This document shows positions 16,668 to 25,962 of a stretch of 64,000 nucleotides of DNA, in pieces. Positions within the stretch are counted from its first letter, which is position 1. Every line of letters starts with the position of its first letter. This stretch comes from Actinophytocola oryzae (GTDB lineage: Bacteria > Actinomycetota > Actinomycetes > Mycobacteriales > Pseudonocardiaceae): contig NZ_SOCP01000005.1 of NCBI RefSeq assembly GCF_004364325.1, positions 186,001-250,000 on the forward strand. Direction: 5' to 3'. A program made the position numbers and the translations under genes. A model generated the notes under the pieces. The model made no database searches. It saw only the letters and a list, made by a program, of their open reading frames with translations, and was not told the DNA's origin.

Positions 16668-17978
16668 ATGCCAGTGCCAGTAGCACCGGGGCGGTGGCCG
16701 CTGCTCGGCCACACGCCCGCACTTCTACACCATCGATCCGGCTTCACGGAAGGACTTCACGCACAGGGCGAGCTGGTGCGGGTGTACCTCGGCACGCTGC
16801 CTGCGTACTTCGTCACGAGCCCCGAGCTGACGCACCGAGTGCTGGTCACGGCGTCAGCCAGCTTCGGAAAAGGAGCCATGTTCGACAAGTTCCGACCATT
16901 CACCGGGAACGGACTCGTGAATTCCGGCGGCGCCTTTCACCTGCGCCAACGCAGGCTCGTTCAACCCGCGTTCCACCACGACCGGGTCGCGAGCTACACC
17001 GACCTGATGAAAACGGCCGTTTCCGAATTATGTGAATCATGGGAACCCGGTGAGATCCGCGAGATCAACGACGATATGCGGGCACTCGCGGTGACCATTA
17101 CCGGCGCGGCGTTGTTCGGCACCGAACTCGGCGGACCGGCGGTCGAGGAGGCCCGTCGCTCGATCCCCGTGGTCATCAGGCAGGGCATGATCCGGGCACT
17201 GTCGCCCGAGCCGGTCGGCCGCCTCCTGGTGCGCGGCAACCGGCGGTTCGACCAGGCCGTCACCCGGATGCGGGCCGTCGTCGGCGAGGTCATCGACGGC
17301 TGGCGCGCCCGGGGCGACGACCGGGGCGACCTGCTGTCCATGCTGCTCATGGCGCGTGACGAACACGGCGCGCCGATGACCGACGAGCAGGCCTACGACG
17401 AGGTGGTCACCCTCCTCAGCGCGGGCATCGAGACCAGCGCACTCGCGCTCGCGTGGCTGTTCCACGAGATCGCGCGCCACCCCGAGGTGGAGCGCCGCGT
17501 CCACGCCGAGGTCGACGAGGTCCTCGGCGGGCGCGCGGTCACCTACGACGACTACGCCAGGCTCACCTACACCAGGCAGGTCGTCAACGAGACCCTCAGG
17601 ATGTACCCGGTCTGGATCCTGATGCGCCGCACGCTCGAGCCCGTCGAGCTCGGCGGCGCGCGGCTCCCCGAGGGCGCCGAGGTCGTCGTCAGCCCGCACG
17701 CGCTGCACCACGACCCCCGCAACTTCCCCGAGCCACACCGTTTCGACCCCGAACGCTGGGCACCGGAACGGGTCGGCGAGGTGCCGCGCGGCGCCTACGT
17801 CCCGTTCGGCGCGGGCAACCGCATGTGTGTCGGCTACTCGTTCGCCCTGCTGGAGATGGCCGTGACGGCGGCGACGATCGCACGTCGCTGGCGGCTGCGC
17901 CTCGCCCGCCCCGTCGAGGTCACCTACACCTCCACCGCCTACCCCACCCGGCTGTCGATGACGGCCACGCCCCGTTGA
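16668..17978 (+). CDS. Cytochrome P450 (eukaryote-like class, pentalenene-oxygenase resemblance)
   Basis: This 436-residue P450 has the N-terminal proline-rich APGRWPLLGH seen in CYP183/CYP4-like bacterial enzymes. The I-helix oxygen-binding motif is LLSAGIETSAL, the K-helix ExxR is ETLR, and the heme loop is FGAGNRMCVGYSFA. ATG at 16668 follows a good GAGGAG site; an adjacent GTG at 16665 is an alternative. Resemblance to pentalenene oxygenase is from memory and suggests a hydrophobic, possibly terpenoid, substrate. No terpene synthase or redox partner is nearby. Confidence 0.9.
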   Translation: MPVPVAPGRWPLLGHTPALLHHRSGFTEGLHAQGELVRVYLGTLPAYFVTSPELTHRVLVTASASFGKGAMFDKFRPFTGNGLVNSGGAFHLRQRRLVQPAFHHDRVASYTDLMKTAVSELCESWEPGEIREINDDMRALAVTITGAALFGTELGGPAVEEARRSIPVVIRQGMIRALSPEPVGRLLVRGNRRFDQAVTRMRAVVGEVIDGWRARGDDRGDLLSMLLMARDEHGAPMTDEQAYDEVVTLLSAGIETSALALAWLFHEIARHPEVERRVHAEVDEVLGGRAVTYDDYARLTYTRQVVNETLRMYPVWILMRRTLEPVELGGARLPEGAEVVVSPHALHHDPRNFPEPHRFDPERWAPERVGEVPRGAYVPFGAGNRMCVGYSFALLEMAVTAATIARRWRLRLARPVEVTYTSTAYPTRLSMTATPR

Positions 17979-17987
17979 AAGGTCCAC

Positions 17988-18977
17988 ATGTTCCACCGTC
18001 TCGCCGCAGCGGCACTCGTCGCCGGGATGATGTTCGTCCCCGCGACGGCCCAGGCCGACGCCTCCTGCCAGGACGTCACCTTCCCCGTGAGCGTCGCAGG
18101 ACTCCAGCAGACCATGGCGGGCACCCTGTGCGTGCCCGCGAACGCGCGCACCCTCCAGGTCCTCGTCCCCGGTGGGTTCTACAACCGCTCGTACTGGGAC
18201 ATCACCGTCGACCCGGCGGTGCGCTCGTTCCGCCTGGCCATGAACGACGCGGGCTACGCGACCCTCGCCGTCGACCGCCTCGGCACCGGTCGTAGCTCGC
18301 AGCCGCCGAGCCTGCTGCTGAGCGCGATCGTCCAGGCGAACGCCGTGCACCAGGTGGTGCAGGCGATGCGGCCGAGGTTCGACCGGGTCGTCCTCGGCGG
18401 CCACTCGCTGGGCTCGGCCGTCTCGATCATCGAGGCCGCCACGTACCACGACGTCGACGGCGTGCTGGTCACCTCGATGGGCCACCACCTCAACGTGCTG
18501 GGCGTCGCGACGATCGCGACCTCGTTCGTGCCGGCCGTCCTCGACCCGGCGTTCCGGGGGCGCCCGCTCGACCCCGGCTACCTGACCACGCGCGCGGGCA
18601 CGCGGTACTCGCTGCACCAACCGGGGCCGAACGTCACGGCGGCGGTCGGGTTCGACGAGGCCACCAAGGACGTCGCCGCGCCTGGTGAGCTGGTCGATGC
18701 CGCGCTGCTCGGCACCGTCACCCCGTACACGCGGCTCGTGGACGTGCCGGTCCTGACGGCCATCGCGGGCGGCGACCCGACCTTCTGCGGTCCGCTCGCG
18801 ACCGACTGCGGCTCGTCGGCGAGCTATCTCGCCGCGGAGGCGCCGTTCTACGGGCCGGGTGCACACCTGGAGGCCTACGTCCTCCCCGGCTACGGCCACT
18901 CGTTCAACTACGCGCCCAACGCACCCGACCTCCACGCGGCGGTGGTGGCATGGGCCGACCGGACGGCCGGCCGGTGA
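17988..18977 (+). CDS. Secreted alpha/beta hydrolase
   Basis: This 329-residue exported protein has a signal peptide ending near ATAQADA. The nucleophile elbow is GGHSLGSAV, the acidic residue probably lies in IAGGDPTFCG, and the catalytic His is in LPGYGHSFNY. An early GFYNRSYWD segment forms the oxyanion region. Two Cys pairs suggest disulfides. It begins nine bases after the P450 stop, so the two may be co-transcribed. Lipase or esterase activity is plausible, with substrate unknown. Confidence 0.88.
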   Translation: MFHRLAAAALVAGMMFVPATAQADASCQDVTFPVSVAGLQQTMAGTLCVPANARTLQVLVPGGFYNRSYWDITVDPAVRSFRLAMNDAGYATLAVDRLGTGRSSQPPSLLLSAIVQANAVHQVVQAMRPRFDRVVLGGHSLGSAVSIIEAATYHDVDGVLVTSMGHHLNVLGVATIATSFVPAVLDPAFRGRPLDPGYLTTRAGTRYSLHQPGPNVTAAVGFDEATKDVAAPGELVDAALLGTVTPYTRLVDVPVLTAIAGGDPTFCGPLATDCGSSASYLAAEAPFYGPGAHLEAYVLPGYGHSFNYAPNAPDLHAAVVAWADRTAGR

Positions 18978-20698
18978 CGGTTCCGCTGCCCGGCCGCGGC
19001 ACGCCGTCCCCGGCGGGCAGGGACCGGGAGAAGACGGCGAGGAAGTGGGCCTACCTGCTCTGCACGACCACCTACGTGCCGCTCGTGCACGCCGACATCG
19101 AGGAGCCGGTGCGCGAGATGGTGCAGGAGTTGTTCGACGCCGACGAACGTCTGCGTGCCGCCGAGCGGGTCGGCGCGCGGCTGGTGGAGCTGAACTGCGT
19201 CGACCGCGAGAGCCTGCGGATCACCGTGGACGTGCTGGCGGGCCCGCTGCTCGCGGAGGACTCGCCGGAGCGGGTGACGAGGCTCCTCGGCGCGGTGGCG
19301 GCAGGCTACGCGGAGGCGCTGCGGCGGCGCACCACCGAGCAGCAGGAGAGCATGATCCGCGCGGTGAAGGCCGTTGCGGCCAAGGCGATCCGGGTGGCGA
19401 AGGCCAACGAGGAGGACCGCGACGCGATGGCGACGGAGCTGTCGCTGCTGCGGGGTCAGCTGTCACACCAGCTGCTGCACGACCCGCTCACCGGCCTGCC
19501 GAACCGGCAGTTCCTCACCACGCGCCTGGAGGAGGTCCTGAACTCCGGCAGCCCCACGACGCTGTACCTGCTGGAGTTGAACGGTTTCCAGCTGCTGAAC
19601 GACGGACTCGGCGGCAGGCTGGCCGACACGCTGCTGTTCGCGGTCGCGACCCGCCTTCGGCACGCGCTGCCCGTGGCGATGATCGCGAGGACGGACCGCG
19701 CCTGCTTCGCGGCGCTGGACGAGCAGGGCCCCGACGACGAGCACTCGCTGCCGGCGCCCGCGTCGGTGGTGGCCATGATCACCGAGACGCTGTCCGACGC
19801 GACCTACGTCGACGACCACGGTCTGGCGCTGACGGCCAACATCGGGGTGGTGCGGAGCCCGCCGCACGGGGCGGATCCCGAGCGGTTGCTGCACGCGGCG
19901 GACCTGGCGCTGCGGCTGGCGAAGGAGCGGGGACCCGGTCAGTGGCACCTGCTGACCCCGACCGAGGCCGAGCTGCGGGTCCGCAGGCCGCGACTGGCGT
20001 CGATCATGCCGGGCGCGGTCGAGACGGGGCAGCTCGCGGTCGGGTACCGGCTGCGGGTGAACCTGGCGGACGAGCGGCCGGTGGCGATCGACGCGTACCC
20101 GAGGTGGGCCCTCGCGGGCGTTGGCGGGACGGAGTGCGTGACGCTGGCCGAGGAGACGGGACTGAGCCCGTCCATGGGCCGGTGGCTGCTGAGGACGGCG
20201 GGAGCACGCGCGGTCGAGACCGGGCTGCCGCTGTCGGTGAGCCTGTCCCCCAACCAGGCGGCGGCGCCGGACCTGGTGGGCGCGGTCCTGGACACGCTGG
20301 CGGAGGTGTCACTGCCGCCCGCCCGGTTGCGCCTCGCCATGCCCGCGCCGGAGGTGTTCGACGGACGGTCCCAGGCGGTCGACAACCTCAAGGCACTGAC
20401 CAAGGCCGGTGTGCGCACGGCGGTCCACGACTTCACCGGCGCCCCTTCGGACGTCGTGCGTCTGCCGGACCTGTCGCTGAACACGGTGTCGCTGGCACCG
20501 CGCCTGGTCGCCCAGGCCCGCACGATCGGCACCAAGAGCCTGGTGACACGGGCGTTCTCGAACCTGACCGCACTGGTCCACGACGCGGGCGCGACCGTGT
20601 CGGTCGACGACCTCCGCAGCGAACCGGAGGTCGACTGGTGGCGCCACGCAGGCGCCGACACCGCGACGGGCCCGATGTTCCCGATCCGCGAGCAGTAG
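18974..20698 (+). CDS. Degenerate GGDEF-EAL protein, probably catalytically inactive
   Basis: This 574-residue protein has a helical N-terminal domain (1-150), then a diguanylate-cyclase-like domain beginning DPLTGLPNRQFL, then an EAL-like domain. The GGDEF signature position reads RTDRACF, so the catalytic residues are missing. In the EAL half the metal-binding positions are also replaced (AIDAYPRW where ExLxRW is expected). I chose the GTG at 18974 because it overlaps the hydrolase stop as GTGA and removes a non-homologous extension. A regulatory role, perhaps c-di-GMP or protein binding, is inference. Confidence 0.8.
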   Translation: MTVPLPGRGTPSPAGRDREKTARKWAYLLCTTTYVPLVHADIEEPVREMVQELFDADERLRAAERVGARLVELNCVDRESLRITVDVLAGPLLAEDSPERVTRLLGAVAAGYAEALRRRTTEQQESMIRAVKAVAAKAIRVAKANEEDRDAMATELSLLRGQLSHQLLHDPLTGLPNRQFLTTRLEEVLNSGSPTTLYLLELNGFQLLNDGLGGRLADTLLFAVATRLRHALPVAMIARTDRACFAALDEQGPDDEHSLPAPASVVAMITETLSDATYVDDHGLALTANIGVVRSPPHGADPERLLHAADLALRLAKERGPGQWHLLTPTEAELRVRRPRLASIMPGAVETGQLAVGYRLRVNLADERPVAIDAYPRWALAGVGGTECVTLAEETGLSPSMGRWLLRTAGARAVETGLPLSVSLSPNQAAAPDLVGAVLDTLAEVSLPPARLRLAMPAPEVFDGRSQAVDNLKALTKAGVRTAVHDFTGAPSDVVRLPDLSLNTVSLAPRLVAQARTIGTKSLVTRAFSNLTALVHDAGATVSVDDLRSEPEVDWWRHAGADTATGPMFPIREQ

Positions 20699-20847
20699 TG
20701 ACTGGCCGACGCCCTGGCACGTCCGTGCCCGAGGAAGTGGATCAGGGTCAACCCTGAGCCATCTCATGGATATGCCCGGAGTTGCCGGGACCGCCCCTGC
20801 TGGAGCCTTGTCCGCGTCACCACGACAGGACTTTTGAGGGGGCCCCG

Positions 20848-23031
20848 ATGGGCAAACCGATGTTGACCGTGCGGGTCGCGAGATGGAGCGCAGAACATCC
20901 CTGGCGCGCCATCGGCGCCTGGCTGCTCTTCGTGGCGATCTGCATCGGGGCGGGGCAGATCACCGGCACCAGGCAGGCCGACTTCGACGACAACCCCACC
21001 GGCGAGCTCGCCACCTACCAGAGCATCGTCGACGAGGCGGGCTTCACCAGGCCCGCGACCGAGAACGTGCTCATCTCCGCCAAGGACGGCACCCTCGACC
21101 AGGGCCTGGCCATGACCGCCGCCGCTGACGTCCGCGCGGCGATGGACGGGCTGGCCGAGGTCGGCGAGGTCAGTGACCCGCTGCCCTCGCCCAAGCACAC
21201 GGCCGTGCTGGTGAACGTCGAGATCGCCGGGGACCCGGACACCGCGGACGAGCGGGTCGACGCCCTGCTCGACGCGACCGCCTCGGTGCAGGACCAGTAC
21301 CCCGGCCTGCGGATCGAGGAGGTCGGCGGCGCGTCGCTCGACAAGGCGCTCTCCGCGACGCTGGGCGACGACTTCCAGAAGGCCGAGCTGATCAGCATCC
21401 CGGTCACGCTCGTGATCATGCTCGTCGTCTTCGGCGCCGTGATCGCCGCGGGTGTTCCCGTGCTGCTGGCCATGTCCGCGGTGGGGGCCGCGCTCGGGCT
21501 CTCGGCGCTGGCCTCCCAGCTGGTTCCCGCCACGGACAACACCAGCAGCATGATCCTGCTCATCGGCATGGCCGTCGGTGTCGACTACTCGCTCTTCTAC
21601 GTCCGCCGGGACCGGGAGGAACGAGCAAGGGGCGCGGGGCACGTCGACGCGGTCGAGATCGCGGCGGCCACGTCGGGGCACGCCATCGTCGTGTCGGGCA
21701 TCGCCGTCACCGTCGCGATGGCAGGCATGTTCGTGGTCGACGACGTCGTCTTCTCCTCGATCGCCGTCGGCACGATCCTCGTCGTGCTCGCCGCCATGAT
21801 CGGGTCGATCACCGTGCTGCCCGCACTGCTCGCCAAGCTCGGGCGGTTCGTCGACAAGCCCCGCGTGCCACTGCTGTGGCGGTTCTCCATGCGGAGAACG
21901 GGTGACTCGCGTTTCTGGCGGGCCGTGCTCAAGCCGAGCCTGCGTGCACCGAGGACGACCCTCGTCATCGCCGTCGGCGTCCTGGCCGGGCTCGCGGTGC
22001 CCACGTTCAGCATGACGCTGAACTCGCCGGGCGAGGCCGACCTGCCACGCAGCATCCCGATCATGCGGTCCTACGACCGGATGACCGAGGCCTTCCCCAG
22101 CACCGGCGCCTCGCACCAGATCGCCGTGCGGGTTCCCGCCGACCAGACCGCACAGGGCAGGGCGGCCGTCGACGACCTGCTCAGGCGGATCGCGGCCGAC
22201 CCCGGCTTCGCGCACGACCGCCCGCCGACGGTCACGCCCGCCAAGGACGGCCGGATCTACCTGATCTCGGCAGGCATCCCCTTCGACGGCGCGTCCGCCG
22301 AGGCAGACCAGTCGCTCGCGAGGCTGCGTGGGACGTTGGTGCCCGCCACCATCGGCACCGTCAGCGGCGCCGAGTTCGCGGTCAGCGGTCAGACCGCGGG
22401 CGAGAACGACTTCGTGGCGTCGATGACCGACGCGCTGCCGTGGGTGATCGGGTTCGTGCTGCTGTTGACGTTCCTGGTGATGCTGTGGGCCTTCCGGGCG
22501 CCGGTGATCGCACTGAGCGCGATCGGGCTGAACCTGCTGTCGGCCGGTGCCGCCTACGGCGTGCTGGTGCTGGTGTTCCAGAACACCTGGGCCGAGGGCG
22601 TGCTCGGGTTCACGTCGACCGGCGGCATCACCGCGTGGCTGCCGGTGATCCTCTTCGTGACGCTGTTCGGGCTCTCGATGGACTACCACGTGTTCGTGGT
22701 GAGCCGCATCCGTGAGGCGACGGGCACCATGTCGACGAAGGACGCGGTGGCCGCAGGCATCACGAGGTCGGCGGGCGTGGTCACGAGCGCCGCCGCGGTC
22801 ATGGTCGGCGTGTTCTCGATCTTCGCGACGTTGAGCACCATCGACATGAAGCAGATGGGCGTCGGCCTGGCCGTCGCGATCCTGATCGACGCGACGCTGA
22901 TCCGCGCGGTCCTCCTGCCCGCGCTGATGACGGTGCTGGGCAGGGCGAACTGGTGGACGCCGCGCTTCCTGCGCACCCGCGAGGAAGTCAACGCGAACGA
23001 GGAGACGAGAGTCATCGAACCGGTCGGCTGA
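20848..23031 (+). CDS. MMPL/RND-family transporter
   Basis: This 727-residue membrane protein has two repeats, each with one span, a large extracytoplasmic loop and about five spans. The proton-relay type motifs are GVDYSLFYVRRDRE in the first half and GLSMDYHVFVVSRIRE in the second. The ATG at 20848 follows GAGGGGG. MMPL proteins in actinomycetes export lipids or drug-like molecules. The neighbourhood does not define the substrate. A GC-rich hairpin follows the stop. Confidence 0.93.
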   Translation: MGKPMLTVRVARWSAEHPWRAIGAWLLFVAICIGAGQITGTRQADFDDNPTGELATYQSIVDEAGFTRPATENVLISAKDGTLDQGLAMTAAADVRAAMDGLAEVGEVSDPLPSPKHTAVLVNVEIAGDPDTADERVDALLDATASVQDQYPGLRIEEVGGASLDKALSATLGDDFQKAELISIPVTLVIMLVVFGAVIAAGVPVLLAMSAVGAALGLSALASQLVPATDNTSSMILLIGMAVGVDYSLFYVRRDREERARGAGHVDAVEIAAATSGHAIVVSGIAVTVAMAGMFVVDDVVFSSIAVGTILVVLAAMIGSITVLPALLAKLGRFVDKPRVPLLWRFSMRRTGDSRFWRAVLKPSLRAPRTTLVIAVGVLAGLAVPTFSMTLNSPGEADLPRSIPIMRSYDRMTEAFPSTGASHQIAVRVPADQTAQGRAAVDDLLRRIAADPGFAHDRPPTVTPAKDGRIYLISAGIPFDGASAEADQSLARLRGTLVPATIGTVSGAEFAVSGQTAGENDFVASMTDALPWVIGFVLLLTFLVMLWAFRAPVIALSAIGLNLLSAGAAYGVLVLVFQNTWAEGVLGFTSTGGITAWLPVILFVTLFGLSMDYHVFVVSRIREATGTMSTKDAVAAGITRSAGVVTSAAAVMVGVFSIFATLSTIDMKQMGVGLAVAILIDATLIRAVLLPALMTVLGRANWWTPRFLRTREEVNANEETRVIEPVG

Positions 23032-23048
23032 GGCGGTCGGAACACCGC

Positions 23049-23074
23049 GGGCCGGGGCCGACAGGTCCCGGCCC
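23049..23074 (+). terminator. Hairpin terminator after the MMPL gene
   Basis: GGGCCGGG and CCCGGCCC form an eight-base perfect stem with a ten-base loop, 18 bases after the MMPL stop. The following bases include GTTCTC, a weak T run. Confidence 0.6.
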
Positions 23075-23136
23075 GTTCTCGGTAGCACCGGGCGGAATCC
23101 CCGCGACAGAAGGCTGAACCGCGACTGGGGGCAGCC

Positions 23137-23541
23137 TTGGACATCTCACCCGACACCACACCCACCCGTGACCAGGTCGGGCTCTACGAGCCACGCGCAG
23201 GCGTGCCGGTAACCGACCAACCGGTGCTCCACGACCTGCTACTGGCGCCGAGGAAGTCGTTGCAGAACCCGGTGCGTTGGGTCGTCCTCGCCCTTCTCGT
23301 GCTGGCGCTCGTCTATCCGACGCACCCGCTCGGCATCGCCTTTCCCGCGGTGCTCGCGCTGTTCGTGCTCGTCAACGTGCTGTACCTGGCTCCCAACCTC
23401 GTGTCGGGTGCCGACCTCAGGGCGCTCGGCGCGAGTCCGACACGGCTCGTCCCCCTCGGCGCGGAGGACCTGTTGCGGGCCGGTCGGGTCGTGGCGATCC
23501 GGCTGCCCGACGACAACAGGTGGTGCTGCTCGGCCTCATGA
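23137..23541 (+). CDS. Membrane protein, probably truncated at its 3' end
   Basis: This 134-residue frame from TTG has a hydrophilic N-terminus and two hydrophobic segments (WVVLALLVLALVYPTHPLG and AFPAVLALFVLVNVLYL). A soluble stretch, LGAEDLLRAGRVVAIRLPD, ends abruptly at WCCSAS. That tail looks like an accidental read-through, because on the other strand the same region contains a remnant of an unrelated gene ending near 23545. The family is unknown to me. The true protein is likely longer in relatives. Confidence 0.5.
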   Translation: MDISPDTTPTRDQVGLYEPRAGVPVTDQPVLHDLLLAPRKSLQNPVRWVVLALLVLALVYPTHPLGIAFPAVLALFVLVNVLYLAPNLVSGADLRALGASPTRLVPLGAEDLLRAGRVVAIRLPDDNRWCCSAS

Positions 23542-23544
23542 TGG

Positions 23545-23612
23545 CTCGCCCGCAGGTCGTCGAGCCTCGCGGTGTCCTGGTACTCCGGGAAGTCGACCAG
23601 GAACCCGGTCAT
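23545..23612 (-). pseudogene. 5' remnant of a class V aminotransferase-like gene
   Basis: An ATG overlaps the ABCG-like transporter stop (ATGA) and opens a frame beginning FPEYQDTARLDDLRAS. This matches the N-terminus of actinobacterial class V aminotransferase/molybdenum cofactor sulfurase-like proteins, where a YxxLD...YLDYTG stretch should follow. Here the frame instead enters sequence antisense to the truncated membrane protein and runs on to a stop near 23313. The catalytic core is missing, so a coupled downstream gene seems to have lost everything but its start. Confidence 0.5.
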
Positions 23613-25192
23613 CTGGCCGGGCCGGCCTTGCGCCGCAGCACGAGCACGGCACCGGCCGCGAACAGCACGGCGAACCCGGCCAGCAGCGACCAGTCCACCC
23701 ACAGTGGGTGGTCGAAGGTGTCGCCGTAGGAGGCGAGCAGCGGCGGGCCGAGCTGGGAACCGCCGTCCCGCCACAGCTCCGGCAGGCCGGCGGTGTGCCC
23801 GAGGGCCTCGAACGCCCAGCGGTTGCTCATCGCGTAGCTCAGGTAGCGCCCGACGTCCGCCATCACGGGCACGGGCAGGAAGGCGCCGACGAACAGGACC
23901 TGCGGGAAGCACAGCATGGGCAGTGTGAGGGCGGCCTGCGACGGGTTGTTGACCGACGACGAGCACAGCAGTCCGAGCGTCAGCGCGCACAGGGACGCGA
24001 GCACGACCGTGCCGAACAGCCGCGCGTCGCCTGCCAGGTCGAGTGCGGGCAGCCGGTCGGTGACCGACAGCAGGGCGAGCAGCAGCGCGTCCACGAGGCA
24101 CAGCAGGGGAAGCAGTGCGGCCACCTTGGACAGGAGGTACGGCGCGACCCGCAGCCCCGCACGGCTTTCCCTGCGCAGGATGGCGAACTCGTCGCAGATC
24201 TGGGAGAGCCCGTAGGTGAGGCCGAAGAAGAACCCGCCGAACGCGATCCAGAACAGGATCATCACGGTCGTGTTGGGCACGGGGTTCGTCTGCTCGAACG
24301 CCCCGGGGCGGAACAGCATGAGGAACATCAACGCGATCACGACCGGCGAACCCATGAGGATCGCGAGCGTCACCCTGTTGCGGGCCAGCAGTTCCACGGA
24401 TCGTGCGGTCAGCAGCCACCACTGCCGCAAGGCGGAGACGCGGTGGCGTTGCGGCACCGGCTGGGGCGGCTCGAAGACGACGGCCGCCGGTGACCACTCG
24501 GGTGGGTCGCCCCCGAGCCGGTCGTAGACCTCCTCCGCGGTGGCCACGCCGAAGTGCTCGAGCATCCGCGACGGCGTGCCCGCGTAGACGAGGCGCCCGC
24601 CGTCGAGCACGAACACCTCGTCGCACAACGCGATGTCGCCGGGGGTGTGCGTGGTGAGCACGACGGTGTTGCCACCGTCCACGAGGGAACGCAGGTGGCG
24701 CAACAGGTCTCGGCCGGTCGCCGGGTCGAGGCCGCTGGTCGGCTCGTCGAGGAAGAGGATGTCCGGCCGCGCGAGCAGCTCGACGGCGATGCTGGCGCGC
24801 TTGCGCTCGCCGCCGCTGAGCGTGCCGACGGTCGCGGCGGCGCGTTGCGTCAGCCCGAGCGTCTCGAGGATCTCGGCGACGGTCGCGGGTTCGTGCTCGC
24901 CACGGAGTCTGGCCGCGTAGGACAGTGTGCGCCGGAGCGGGAGGTGGGTGTGCACGATGTCGTCCTGCGGCACGAACCCGACCTCCGGCGGGTTCGTGAC
25001 CTGCCCCTTCGACGGGGTGCGCACGCCGGCGAGCAGTTCGAGCAGCGTCGTCTTCCCGGCACCGCTGGGCCCGATGATCGCCACGAGCCTGCCGGTGCCG
25101 ATCTCGGCGGTGACCGGCTCCAGCGTGAAGTCCCCCGCCGTCCACGACGCGGCCAGCGCCTGGACCCGGGCGAGCGTCTTCGTGACGGGCAT
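23609..25192 (-). CDS. ABCG-like transporter, ATPase fused to membrane domain
   Basis: This 527-residue protein has an N-terminal ATPase (residues 1-225) and an ABC-2 type membrane domain. The ATPase shows Walker A GPSGAGKT, signature LSGGERKR, Walker B ILFLDEPTSGLD and the switch His in TTHTPGD. The membrane half has six hydrophobic segments. The domain order ATPase-membrane is that of ABCG half-transporters, which function as dimers. The start follows GGGAGGCGAC. It lies 44 bases after the SDR gene and may belong to the same operon as the exporter pair. The substrate is unknown. Confidence 0.9.
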   Translation of the reverse strand: MPVTKTLARVQALAASWTAGDFTLEPVTAEIGTGRLVAIIGPSGAGKTTLLELLAGVRTPSKGQVTNPPEVGFVPQDDIVHTHLPLRRTLSYAARLRGEHEPATVAEILETLGLTQRAAATVGTLSGGERKRASIAVELLARPDILFLDEPTSGLDPATGRDLLRHLRSLVDGGNTVVLTTHTPGDIALCDEVFVLDGGRLVYAGTPSRMLEHFGVATAEEVYDRLGGDPPEWSPAAVVFEPPQPVPQRHRVSALRQWWLLTARSVELLARNRVTLAILMGSPVVIALMFLMLFRPGAFEQTNPVPNTTVMILFWIAFGGFFFGLTYGLSQICDEFAILRRESRAGLRVAPYLLSKVAALLPLLCLVDALLLALLSVTDRLPALDLAGDARLFGTVVLASLCALTLGLLCSSSVNNPSQAALTLPMLCFPQVLFVGAFLPVPVMADVGRYLSYAMSNRWAFEALGHTAGLPELWRDGGSQLGPPLLASYGDTFDHPLWVDWSLLAGFAVLFAAGAVLVLRRKAGPAR

Positions 25193-25236
25193 GTCGCCTC
25201 CCCAGCGGCTTTTGGCCAGTGTGCCGCACGGGAGCG

Positions 25237-25962
25237 TCAGCGCGCGATGGTATGACCGCCGTTGACCGGGAAGTACTGCCCGGTGATGAAGCCCGCCTCG
25301 CCCGAGGCGAGGAACGCGACCGTCTCCGCCACGTCCTGCGGCGTGCCCAGCCGCGCCAACGGCACCTCCGAGGCGTACGCCGCCCGTTCGGCCGGGGTCG
25401 CGTCCGCGTGGCGTTCCACCGGGATCCAGCCCGGTGCGACCACGTTCACCGTGATGTTGGCCGGGCCCAGCTCACGGGCCCACGTGCGGGTCAGCGCCAG
25501 CTGGGCGGCCTTGGCGGCGGAGTAGGCGGACCAGCCGGGCAGCGCCCGGTCCGGCATGTCCGAGCCGATGTTGACGATCCGGCCGCCGCCGATGGCAGTC
25601 ATGCCCGGTACGACGGCCCGAGCCAGCAGGGTGGGGCTCTTGACGAAGAACTCCAACTGGTCGAGGTGCGTGCGCCAGGTCAGGTCGGCGAGCGCCACGA
25701 CCGGCTGTGGACCGGTCGCGTTGGCCACCAGGCAGCCGACCGGGCCGAGCCGGTCCGACGCGGACGCCACGATCGAGGTCACGGCGTCCTCGTCGGTCAC
25801 GTCGCCCGGCACGGCAACGCCACCGCACGAGGACGCCACCCTGTCGGCCGACTCGGCGTCCAGGTCGTTGACCGCCACCGACCAGCCGTGCGCGGCCAGG
25901 GTGGCGGCGATCGCCGCACCCAGGCCGCGTCCGGCTCCGGTGACGAGGGCCGTGCCGGTCAT
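25237..25962 (-). CDS. Short-chain dehydrogenase/reductase
   Basis: This is a 241-residue classical SDR. The cofactor-binding motif is TGAGRGLGAAI (TGxxxGxG). The catalytic tetrad includes Ser in VNIGSDM and the YxxxK in YSAAKAAQLA. The C-terminal substrate loop ends GQYFPVNGGHT, typical of FabG-like enzymes. It overlaps the upstream ABC exporter gene by four bases. Co-translation with an exporter pair is unusual and suggests that it modifies the exported compound, but no substrate can be read. Confidence 0.92.
   Translation of the reverse strand: MTGTALVTGAGRGLGAAIAATLAAHGWSVAVNDLDAESADRVASSCGGVAVPGDVTDEDAVTSIVASASDRLGPVGCLVANATGPQPVVALADLTWRTHLDQLEFFVKSPTLLARAVVPGMTAIGGGRIVNIGSDMPDRALPGWSAYSAAKAAQLALTRTWARELGPANITVNVVAPGWIPVERHADATPAERAAYASEVPLARLGTPQDVAETVAFLASGEAGFITGQYFPVNGGHTIAR

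Noticed and set aside
16668..18977. A possible terpenoid biosynthetic cluster around the P450
   Set aside because: There is no terpene synthase, prenyltransferase, ferredoxin or regulator nearby; the P450 resemblance alone is not enough.
20764..23088. A 774-residue minus-strand frame
   Set aside because: It is a shadow of the MMPL transporter and is extremely rich in Arg, His and Asp.
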